Assembly (NCBI GenBank): GCA_039917655.1
Contig: JBDSJC010000225.1
Location: forward strand, 1-13,161
Direction: 5' to 3'
From: PNKC01 sp039917655
GTDB taxonomy: Bacteria > Chloroflexota > Dehalococcoidia > Tepidiformales > Tepidiformaceae
DNA length: 13,161 nucleotides
In this document: positions 4,703-12,121 of the stretch, piece after piece
How the letters are laid out: each line of letters begins with the position of its first letter
Numbering within the stretch: position 1 is the stretch's first letter
Position numbers and translations under genes: made by a program
Notes under the pieces: generated by a model
What the model saw: the letters and a program-made list of their open reading frames with translations, nothing else
The model's database searches: none
What the model was told of the DNA's origin: nothing

Positions 4703-7700
4703 ATGCCGCGTTGGCGAAGGACAGGCGAGGGGGATCGGAAGACTGCGCCCGCGGACCCGCTGGCCGAGCGATCTCCGAGCGTCCCCATGCCCTCAGCGGA
4801 GCCTTCAGCAGAGCTGGCCACGCCCACGCCCGCCCCAGCGCCAATCGCGCGCCAAGTGGAGGCAGCCCCGCCCTCGCCCGCACCTGGCGCTGCACCCTCC
4901 GAACCACGCGGGCCGGAACGCGGCGGCGATCTCGAGCTGTCTCTGGCAGCGAACCACGACGGTGGAATCTCCAAGATGTCCCTGCTGGGCGCCGAGGGCG
5001 GATTGCACCAGACCGCGTGGATCTTCGCCGAAGGCGAGCGGATGGCCAACAACGAATCGGAAGCGATCGCCCAGCGTGTGGTGGACTCCGCGGCCATCCC
5101 CCTCTCGTTCCAACCTGAGTCGTTCTACGAATCCCTAGCCAGCCTGACCAGCTATCGCGAACAGGGCGGCTTCGATGACGGCGCACTCGAATCTTCGCGC
5201 GCGGGGTTCTCTTCGCTTTCCGAGGCAACGCGTACGTACCCGCCGTTTGGCAGCCCGCAAACGCGGGGAGCCGGCGCGAACAGTCCGGCATTCGATGCTC
5301 AGCCCACCCCGCCGACCGTGCAACGCGCGGTCGATGCCCGGTTCTCAAGCCAAACCGCGCCGCCCCCGGCCTCGTCCGGACTTGTTTTCGACGGCAGCTC
5401 GTTCAGCGCCCCAGAGCCTGCTCCGCGACCGGCGTCGCAGCGCGCCAACGCCCGCTGGGCAGCGGATGAGCCAGCGGCGCTGTCAACCCCATCGAGCACA
5501 CCAGCAGAGTTGCCGCCGCTCCAGCGGCTCGCCGACCGTGGCCAGTCGTCGTCGGTTGTCGCAGCGTCGCCAGCCGCACCAGAGTCAGTTCGCCCTCCTT
5601 CTGCGACGCCGGTACCTGCTGCGAGTGCGCCATCGGGCGCCCCGGCTGACCTCTCGTTGGCAACCCCTGCGCCGCCGGTCCCACCTTCGGCAAACCGGCC
5701 GCCGCCCTCTTCGCCCGAGAGCCCCTCGACTGCCCAACCCGTCCAGCGCTCGGCTGAAGCCGCTGCGCCACCTACCAGCCCACCGGTAGCTTCGCCAACT
5801 GTGGAGGTTGAAGCCGGCGTTGCCCCGGGAGTCGCCGCCCCTGTGGCTCAGCCTGCGACGCGGTTCGCGGCCCAGAGCCCCCAATCGCAGGAGATCGCTC
5901 GAGCGATTGCCGACTCGATAGCCCCGGTGCGCGCGGATTCGCCGGAGATGCCCCTGGCCGCGACCGCGACCCCGCCCACCGCCCCGCCGCGGTCGGGCGA
6001 GGAGCCACCCGATGCAGCCTCGCGGGCCGCCGCCCCTTCCCCGCTCGCATCGGCGGCCGAAGCGGTCCAACGCGCGCCAAACGCCACCGAGGCCCCGGTC
6101 AGCGGAGCGGCGCCCGCGGTCCCCGCAGCGGTCGAGGTCTCACGAATTTCACAGGCGCCGGCGGCCGCACCGTCCACCGCTGCCGGCGCCATGCCTGCGC
6201 CGCCAGCAGGCTCGGCTGCCCCTGTTTCGCCCACGGCGGCGGACGCTTCCCTCTCGATAGATTCAGAGTTGCCGCTGGCGCCGGTAGGCGGCGCAGCCCA
6301 GCCCGGCGACGCCGTATCGCGACGCATCTCGGCAGACGGGGCAGCCCCACCAACGCCAGCGCGACCTGAAACACCCGCACCAAACGCCATCGTGACTCCG
6401 CCGAGCCCGGGATCCTTGCGCGGCACGGACGACAATGCCTCCCCGCCGACAGCTTCCGCTCTCGCCCCCAGCATCGGCGCGAACGGCGCATCCGATCCTC
6501 CTTTGGAACATGCCGCACCGTCCGTTCACACGGGCCCGGCAGGACTCGAACCAGCGCACGCTGCTGTGTTGCGAACGATCGCCAGTGGGCCGTCTGCGCC
6601 CGAGCAGTCGATGCTCGAAATGACGCTCGCGGAGTCGGTCGCGTCGTCTGAAGCTTCGCCGGCCGAGCACGCGGAAGCCCTTGCGCCAGCCGCACGCCAG
6701 GCCTCGCCGGGCGCACCAGCGTTGGCTGAGGCAACATCTGCGACAACGCCAGACGCGACTTCGGCGACGGCCGCACGGCCACCAATGCCTGGAGCTACGC
6801 CCGCGACGCCAGTAGCGCCGCCGTCAGATTCGAGTGTCACGCGGACGGTCGCCGCGACTGCTCCGCCGCCAGCCCCGGCAGCGCCGGAACTCACGCTCCA
6901 GCATCCAGCGGCAGCTCCATCAGCCACCATCCGGCGCCGGTTCGACCCACTGCGCTTCCTTCGCCGTGCGCCGGTGGAAATGGAACCTCCTTCCCCGGCG
7001 AACCAGCCGACCTCACCCACCAACGAACTCACCCTCACCGGCTCTGCCCAACGTGCGGGTCCGGACGAAGCGAAAGCAGCCGAGCCGTTTGCGGGCTCCG
7101 CGCCAACGCTGGTCTCCCGGACACCGGCAATCGCCGCCGATGTGCCAGAGATGACGCTTGCAACTCCCGCCGCGGAAATACCACCGGCGAGTCCGGATGG
7201 CGTCACGGACGCTGCACCGGCCAGCCCCGCCGATCGTGCTGATGTGCAGCAGTCCCCGTCTCCAGCGCTGCCAGCCAACGCGCCTGCCTGGTCGAAGTCT
7301 GCGGACGCTGCGGAGATGCCGTTGGTCCCAGGCGCCACGAATGCCCAGAGCTCCGGTACTCCCTCCGAGAGGTCAGCGCCGCCGCCGCCTAACGGACCAG
7401 CGATCTCCCGGACCCCGGCTGCCCCGTCTATGACTCCGCCACAGGTGACGCCGGCGCCGGCGTCGACTGATGTACAGGGTGATCCGCCGGGCGCGAACGT
7501 CCGGGCGGCTCAACCCTCGCACCCCACTCAGACAGGCACGACTGAGGCCGGCCCACCGGACCTGACGCTCCAGCGTTCGGCCTCCGCCGCAGCCGCGGAC
7601 GCACCAGCCGCACCGCGGCCCTTCCCGCTGGCGGCGGGCGCATCAATCGCTCCGGACTCCGCGACCGTTCAGCGCAGCGCAGCGTTGCCGACCCCGGCCA

Positions 7701-9034
7701 CCCCCGCTGGAGCCGAACCGTCAACGCCAGCACTAACGCTACCCGCGGGCGGTGACACGTACAGGTCAACCACACCAGTCGCCCAATCCTCGCAACCGGG
7801 TGCTCCGGCACCACCCGCTGAGGTGGTACCGGCCGTTGTCGCTCGGACCGAGGCCGCGCCCGCGGACTTCACGGACCTCGACCTGGTCGCGCGAGGACCG
7901 GGCACCGACCGGACCACCGAGGTCGTCGCCGCCGTGACAGCTACCAATGGCCCGCCCGGCTCGGCCGTCCCGCCAGCGCTCGATCTCGCGTTGCCCGCCG
8001 CTCAAGTGGCGTCCGGGCGTGTCGATCGAGGTGTTGACGTGTCGCAGCGAGAGCAGGCAGCGGCCCCTTCACAAGAAGCAGCGCCAGCAACGGAAATTAC
8101 TCCGGTACCAGCAACCGCTGGCCCGAGCACCCATGCAGGCTCAATGCCGCTGGACCTCGCTGCGGCGTCCGCCTCCTCAACTGCGAGGCGCTCCGTAGAC
8201 ATCGAATCGGCCGAACGGGCCGTACAGCGAGCCGTTACGCCCGCCCAGAATGAACCCTTCTCAGAGCCGTCCGGACCCGCAGTTATGGCAACTTCCGGGA
8301 GCTCGGCCGTCGATGCCGCGCCGCCCCCGCTGGAGCTTGCCCTGCGTGTAGGCACGGCCCCGCCATCGACCGGCAGTCCCATGCCCCGCGCCGTCGCGCC
8401 TGTCCCGGCTGCGGCGGGCACCCCTCAGGGGTCGTCGGCGATCCCTGTCATCGCTCGCACAATCGCCAGTCCACCTTTGGGTCTGACGCAGGCGGATCTT
8501 CCCCTGGCAGCAGCAGCAGCAGTTGCGGAAGCGTCAGCAGACAGAAGGGCGCCAACGGCCAGCGCGTTTGGAAGGTCAGCCGCTCCGTTCGAGCTGGCCC
8601 CGGCTCCTGACTCATCTCGCCGAGCCGCCGAGGTCAGCCGGAGCGTCGCCCCAGCGCAGTCATCGAGCAGCGCATCCAGTTCCGGCGCTCCGCTGGACCA
8701 GCCGTTGTTCGCCCCGGCTGCCCAGCGCCCACCAGCGGCGGACTCGGCGCCAACACCGGCTCCGCGCTTCGTTGCCAATCCCGAGTGGCCCTCACAACAG
8801 TTGCAACGCAACCCGGATATGCCGCTAAGCATTGAACCTGCCACCGAAACAGTTCAGCGGTCGTCGTCGCTCGAAGCATTCGGAGAGATCACATCGATCC
8901 AGCAGGCCGAAGACGAGCCAGGGCAAAGCCAGGAAATCTCGGAGGCAAACCTCGAGCAGATCACCGAACACGTCTGGCAGTTCGTGCGCAAAGAACTGCG
9001 CGTGGAGCGAGAACGACAACGAGGCCAGGCGTGA
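4703..9034 (+). CDS. Giant Ala/Pro/Ser-rich motif-repeat protein of the eCIS locus (function unknown)
   Basis: 1443 aa; AGGTGG (4692-4697) 5 nt before ATG 4703. Not a recognised family over most of its length. Ala, Pro and Ser make up 61 of residues 301-400 and 53 of 601-700 by hand count. I see no cysteine, so it is predicted largely disordered. Two short motifs recur along residues 76-1390: an acidic-hydrophobic (D/E)(L/M)xL(A/T) element, and a (V/I/L)xR(T/S/A) element, often VQR or SRT. Residues about 76-185 (around S-K-M-S-L-L-G-A-E-G-G and T-A-W-I-F-A-E-G-E) are less Pro-rich and may fold. The C-terminus (about 1410-1441, L-E-Q-I-T-E-H-V-W-Q-F-V-R-K-E-L then R-V-E-R-E-R) is a charged amphipathic helix, of a kind I recall ending other eCIS locus proteins. 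It lies between the second tube gene and the LysM adaptor, the position of the tape measure gene in P2-like phages. Tape measure, lumen scaffold or fibre-like surface protein are all open. Confidence 0.85.
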   Translation: MPRWRRTGEGDRKTAPADPLAERSPSVPMPSAEPSAELATPTPAPAPIARQVEAAPPSPAPGAAPSEPRGPERGGDLELSLAANHDGGISKMSLLGAEGGLHQTAWIFAEGERMANNESEAIAQRVVDSAAIPLSFQPESFYESLASLTSYREQGGFDDGALESSRAGFSSLSEATRTYPPFGSPQTRGAGANSPAFDAQPTPPTVQRAVDARFSSQTAPPPASSGLVFDGSSFSAPEPAPRPASQRANARWAADEPAALSTPSSTPAELPPLQRLADRGQSSSVVAASPAAPESVRPPSATPVPAASAPSGAPADLSLATPAPPVPPSANRPPPSSPESPSTAQPVQRSAEAAAPPTSPPVASPTVEVEAGVAPGVAAPVAQPATRFAAQSPQSQEIARAIADSIAPVRADSPEMPLAATATPPTAPPRSGEEPPDAASRAAAPSPLASAAEAVQRAPNATEAPVSGAAPAVPAAVEVSRISQAPAAAPSTAAGAMPAPPAGSAAPVSPTAADASLSIDSELPLAPVGGAAQPGDAVSRRISADGAAPPTPARPETPAPNAIVTPPSPGSLRGTDDNASPPTASALAPSIGANGASDPPLEHAAPSVHTGPAGLEPAHAAVLRTIASGPSAPEQSMLEMTLAESVASSEASPAEHAEALAPAARQASPGAPALAEATSATTPDATSATAARPPMPGATPATPVAPPSDSSVTRTVAATAPPPAPAAPELTLQHPAAAPSATIRRRFDPLRFLRRAPVEMEPPSPANQPTSPTNELTLTGSAQRAGPDEAKAAEPFAGSAPTLVSRTPAIAADVPEMTLATPAAEIPPASPDGVTDAAPASPADRADVQQSPSPALPANAPAWSKSADAAEMPLVPGATNAQSSGTPSERSAPPPPNGPAISRTPAAPSMTPPQVTPAPASTDVQGDPPGANVRAAQPSHPTQTGTTEAGPPDLTLQRSASAAAADAPAAPRPFPLAAGASIAPDSATVQRSAALPTPATPAGAEPSTPALTLPAGGDTYRSTTPVAQSSQPGAPAPPAEVVPAVVARTEAAPADFTDLDLVARGPGTDRTTEVVAAVTATNGPPGSAVPPALDLALPAAQVASGRVDRGVDVSQREQAAAPSQEAAPATEITPVPATAGPSTHAGSMPLDLAAASASSTARRSVDIESAERAVQRAVTPAQNEPFSEPSGPAVMATSGSSAVDAAPPPLELALRVGTAPPSTGSPMPRAVAPVPAAAGTPQGSSAIPVIARTIASPPLGLTQADLPLAAAAAVAEASADRRAPTASAFGRSAAPFELAPAPDSSRRAAEVSRSVAPAQSSSSASSSGAPLDQPLFAPAAQRPPAADSAPTPAPRFVANPEWPSQQLQRNPDMPLSIEPATETVQRSSSLEAFGEITSIQQAEDEPGQSQEISEANLEQITEHVWQFVRKELRVERERQRGQA
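4928..8836 (+). repeat. Dispersed degenerate peptide motifs within the giant protein
   Basis: About 17 copies of a (D/E/A/P)(L/M)xL(A/T) element lie at residues near 76, 316, 415, 522, 639, 729, 775, 816, 871, 953, 1010, 1058, 1092, 1149, 1210, 1265 and 1372. They are interleaved with roughly 20 (V/I/L)xR elements (for example near 206, 273, 347, 455, 538, 622, 712, 804, 901, 989, 1046, 1174, 1250, 1311, 1384). DNA between copies is not conserved, so selection is at the peptide level. Typical spacing is 40-110 residues, closer together in the second half. Confidence 0.7.
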
Positions 9035-9101
9035 CCGTGGACCGTCTGCGAACGACCCAATGCGCCTGTTGCGCTGCACCCGGACCTGGAGGAGGCGCTG
9101 G

Positions 9102-9758
9102 ATGGCTCTTGTAAAAGCAAAGCTGAAGAATCTCGATACCAACCAGTCTGTCGAGTTTCAGTTCAATCCGACTGACTACTCGATGACGAAGACGGTGGGC
9201 TACTCGGACGCCGTTGCGATCGGAGGCAATGTCCCGCGTCCCGAATTTACGGGCGGAAAGGGCGTCACGATCACCCTCAAGCTCTTCTTCGACACGACCA
9301 GGACCGGGAAAGACGTGCGCATCGTGTACACGAACAAGCTCTGGGACCTCGCCCTGGTCGCACCCTCGGCTCCCGATTCAGCGACCAACAAGGGCCAGCC
9401 GCCCATGTGCGAATTCCAATGGGGCGCAGGCCCAGCCTTCAAGGCCGTGGTCACAAGTCTCACGCAGAATTTCCTGCTTTTCCTCGAAAATGGCACCCCG
9501 GTGCGCTCGACCATCGACATCTCACTGAAGCAGGCGGTGGACGCCACCATTTTCCCCGGCCAGAACCCAACCTCGCGAGGAGCGAGCGGCCACCGCACGC
9601 ACATTGTCGAGCAACGCGAAACGTTGGACCTCATCGCCGCACGGGAGTATGGCGATGCCGCAGAGTGGCGGTTCATCGCGCGCGTGAACAACATCGATAG
9701 CCCGCTTAAGTTGAGGCCCGGCACCGTCCTGGCCTTGCCGCCGTTGGAGAGCGAGTAG
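9102..9758 (+). CDS. LysM-containing tube/hub connector (Afp7/Pvc7-like, CIS tube protein)
   Basis: 218 aa. In PVC and Afp this protein forms a ring between the hub and the first tube ring. The ATG at 9102 is preferred because GGAGGAGG (9088-9095) lies 6 nt before it and because the family begins with the A-L-V-K-A-K-L-K-N-L strand. An in-frame ATG at 9060 would add 14 unrelated Arg-rich residues. The N-terminal CIS-tube-like domain runs about residues 1-160 (V-E-F-Q-F-N-P-T-D-Y-S near 17-27; V-T-I-T-L-K-L-F-F-D-T near 55-65). A LysM fold follows at about 167-213 (H-I-V-E-Q-R-E-T-L-D-L-I-A to R-P-G-T-V-L-A-L-P-P). The LysM here is a structural adaptor as in phage gpX/gp53-type proteins, not necessarily a peptidoglycan binder. 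Its stop TAG 9756-9758 overlaps the next start GTG. Confidence 0.92.
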   Translation: MALVKAKLKNLDTNQSVEFQFNPTDYSMTKTVGYSDAVAIGGNVPRPEFTGGKGVTITLKLFFDTTRTGKDVRIVYTNKLWDLALVAPSAPDSATNKGQPPMCEFQWGAGPAFKAVVTSLTQNFLLFLENGTPVRSTIDISLKQAVDATIFPGQNPTSRGASGHRTHIVEQRETLDLIAAREYGDAAEWRFIARVNNIDSPLKLRPGTVLALPPLESE

Positions 9759-11575
9759 TGCCCGCCCAGAACCCGATTGCCATCCCACAGTTCAAGGTCT
9801 CGATCGATGGGATGGTGATCTCCCCCGAACTGGCCAGGGACGTCATGCGGATCGAGGTTGACCGGGCGGTGTTCCTTCCGGGCATGGCGACCATCGAGTT
9901 CCACGACAATCACCTGTCGTGGGCGGACGACAGCCAGTTCAGCGTGGGCAAGACGATCAAAATCACCGTCGGCGCGCACGACGACAACGCCATCGGCACC
10001 GTCCTGTTCGACGGCGAGATCACCGCGGTAGAACCGCAGATAATTTCGATGAGCTCGAGTTCGCTCGTCATCCGGGCGCTTGATAAGACTCACCGGCTCC
10101 ATCGCGGGAGCGTGGTCAAACGGTGGGAGACGACCCCCGACAGCACCGTGATCACCGAATTGCTCAGCACCGCCGGCCTCACGGGCGAAGTGACAACGAC
10201 CACGGACGCCAACGATTACGTCCTTCAGGACAACGTTTCCGCCTTCGATCTGATCTGCCGGCTTGCGCGGAGAAATGGCTTCATCGTGGTTTCGGAAGGC
10301 GGCAAGCTGCTGGTCAAGGCGGCCGCCGAGTTCACGACCGAGTTCGTCGCGGAGTACGCCAAAGATCTCCTGGAGTTCCGTCCGGTGCTGGCCGCGACCT
10401 CCCAGATCGGGACGGTCTCCGTCCGCGGGTGGGACCCGAAGACGAAGGCTGCAGTCGTTGGCCAGGCGACGACCGCACTGTCGGCGGCCTCCAAGGTGGG
10501 CTTCGCCACAAGCGGCGCCGCCAAGGCCACTTCAGCGTTCGGTGCTGCCACCGTGCTGGTCTCGGAGCTACCGGTGAGCAAGCAGTCCGTCGCCGACAAC
10601 CTTGCCAAAGCGACCCTCGTGGACCGTTGGACACGCGACTTGCACGGGGAAGGGCGAATCATCGGCGAACCGCAAGTGGTCCCGGCAACGTGGCTCCATC
10701 TACAGAAGATCGGCGCCCGATTCAGCGGAAAGTACTTCGTCAGCCGCACCCGGCACGTCTACCGGCCTGACAAGTTCTACGAGACATTCTTCTGGACCGC
10801 GGGAATGGAAGCGGAGACGACAGCCGACCTAATATTGGGACGCGGGCAGACGGCCTCGGCGATCGCCTCTCGAGGCTCAGGCGTGGCAATCGGCATCGTC
10901 ACTAACCTCAACGATCCCGACGGCATGGGCCGGGTCAAGCTCAAGCTGCCGTGGATGGATGATTCCGTGGAGACGCATTGGGCGCGCATCGCCGGGCCGA
11001 TGACGGGCAATGCCACGGGCATTCAGTTTATGCCGGAAGTGAACGACGAAGTGCTCGTCGCCTTCGATAGCGGAGACCGCGGCCAGCCCTACATCCTCGG
11101 CTCACTGTGGAACGGCAAAGACAAGCCGCCGATGGACTACGCCAAATTCTTCGACTCCGGCAAGGTGGTGCGTCGCCAGATGAGAACCCCCGCCGGTCAC
11201 GTGCTTGAGTTCGATGACACGGCGAACGCCGAGAAGTTTTCGGTGACCACCAAGGGCAACCGGACAATCACCTTCGATGACGGGGCGAAGAAGATCACGA
11301 TCAGCGATGGAGGTCCGAACTCGTTGGAGATCGAGAGCAGCGGCACCGGCAAGGTCACGATCAAGACCGGCGGCGATGTGACCGTGGAGGCGGGCGGAAA
11401 TGCCAAGATAACCGCGAAGATGGCAGCCGAAGTGGATGCCATGAATATTAAACTCACGGCGAAGGGTTCGCTGGAGTTGAGCGGGGCGATGGTGAAGATC
11501 GCGGCGAAGGCGATGCTCGATATGGACGGCGGCGGAATCGCGATGCTGAAGGGCGGCCTGGTCAAGATCAACTAG
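9758..11575 (+). CDS. Hub-spike protein, VgrG-like gpD/gp5 fusion (Afp8/Pvc8-like)
   Basis: 605 aa. Trimeric central hub and spike of the baseplate. Start is GTG 9758-9760, overlapping the LysM gene's TAG (TAGTG); GGAGAG 9746-9751 is 6 nt upstream, so translation is coupled. Residues about 8-350 form the gp27/gpD-like hub, with F-K-V-S-I-D-G and D-N-V-S-A-F-D-L-I-C-R-L-A-R-R-N-G-F near 158-175. Residues about 374-455 are the gp5-type OB fold (G-I-V-T-N-L-N-D-P-D-G-M-G-R-V-K-L-K-L-P-W then A-R-I-A-G-P). From about 475 to the end, short alternating beta repeats with regular Gly and Lys form the spike beta-helix or beta-prism (V-T-I-K-T-G-G-D-V-T-V-E-A-G-G-N). No effector or enzymatic extension follows the spike. 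A PAAR tip gene is not seen next to it. Confidence 0.95.
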   Translation: MPAQNPIAIPQFKVSIDGMVISPELARDVMRIEVDRAVFLPGMATIEFHDNHLSWADDSQFSVGKTIKITVGAHDDNAIGTVLFDGEITAVEPQIISMSSSSLVIRALDKTHRLHRGSVVKRWETTPDSTVITELLSTAGLTGEVTTTTDANDYVLQDNVSAFDLICRLARRNGFIVVSEGGKLLVKAAAEFTTEFVAEYAKDLLEFRPVLAATSQIGTVSVRGWDPKTKAAVVGQATTALSAASKVGFATSGAAKATSAFGAATVLVSELPVSKQSVADNLAKATLVDRWTRDLHGEGRIIGEPQVVPATWLHLQKIGARFSGKYFVSRTRHVYRPDKFYETFFWTAGMEAETTADLILGRGQTASAIASRGSGVAIGIVTNLNDPDGMGRVKLKLPWMDDSVETHWARIAGPMTGNATGIQFMPEVNDEVLVAFDSGDRGQPYILGSLWNGKDKPPMDYAKFFDSGKVVRRQMRTPAGHVLEFDDTANAEKFSVTTKGNRTITFDDGAKKITISDGGPNSLEIESSGTGKVTIKTGGDVTVEAGGNAKITAKMAAEVDAMNIKLTAKGSLELSGAMVKIAAKAMLDMDGGGIAMLKGGLVKIN

Positions 11576-11650
11576 GCCAGCTCCCGTAAGGACCCGTCCG
11601 TATACAAGCAGTGCAGCCGCTTGGCGCTGAATCGGGTAGTCTACGCGAGC

Positions 11651-12055
11651 ATGCCAGACAGATCGCTTATTGGTCGGGGGTGGAGTTTTCCGGTGCAACC
11701 TGGAGGTGGCGGCGCAATCGGCCTATCCGATGGCACCGCCGAGGTAGAAGAAGCCGTACGCATCGTCCTCGGCACCTCCCAGGGCGAACGCGTGATGCGC
11801 CCAACATTCGGTTGCCGCATCCACGAACTGGTTTTTGACCCTACCAATGGCGAAACGATCGGCCTCGCTGAGCGCTACGTCAAAGAGGCGCTCGCAATGT
11901 GGGAGCCGCGCATTGACGTGCAGACCGTGACCGCTGAGTCCGAGGGCGCCGATCAGACGGCCGGGCGGCTGATGATTTCGATCACATACACCCTTCGCGA
12001 AGTCAAAGATCCGCGAACCCTCGTCTATCCTTTCTACCTGATCGAACGAGAGTAG
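11651..12055 (+). CDS. gp25-like baseplate wedge protein (Afp9/Pvc9-like)
   Basis: 134 aa from ATG 11651. An in-frame TTG at 11621 would add ten residues without a better ribosome site. The GPW/gp25 domain covers residues about 28-118: V-R-I-V-L-G-T-S-Q-G-E-R-V-M-R-P-T-F-G-C near 36-55 and P-R-I-D-V near 86-90. gp25 starts sheath polymerisation at the baseplate, because its handshake fold mimics a sheath subunit end. It is preceded by 75 bp without recognisable features or a good Shine-Dalgarno and followed 66 bp later by the baseplate J-like gene, the standard partner. Confidence 0.93.
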   Translation: MPDRSLIGRGWSFPVQPGGGGAIGLSDGTAEVEEAVRIVLGTSQGERVMRPTFGCRIHELVFDPTNGETIGLAERYVKEALAMWEPRIDVQTVTAESEGADQTAGRLMISITYTLREVKDPRTLVYPFYLIERE

Positions 12056-12121
12056 CGACGATGCCTGACCGGCGCCGCCACCAGTCTTCCGCCATTCGAA
12101 GCCGAACCGTCCGGAGTCTCA

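Noticed and set aside
6526..7338. Long antisense open frame (270 aa) within the giant gene, plus similar ones at 5848-6474 and 6099-6785
   Set aside because: High-GC Ala/Pro/Ser coding produces long open frames on the opposite strand. These are low-complexity Gly/Ala/Arg/Ser strings with no domain pattern and no ribosome site context.
8507..8521. (GCA)5 microsatellite in the giant gene
   Set aside because: Encodes part of an Ala run; length change stays in frame and five units is unremarkable in such Ala-rich sequence.
8832..9101. Upstream extension of the LysM gene overlapping the giant gene
   Set aside because: The extension is Arg/Ser-rich out-of-frame reading of the giant gene's 3' end; the strong GGAGGAGG at 9088-9095 sets the start at 9102.
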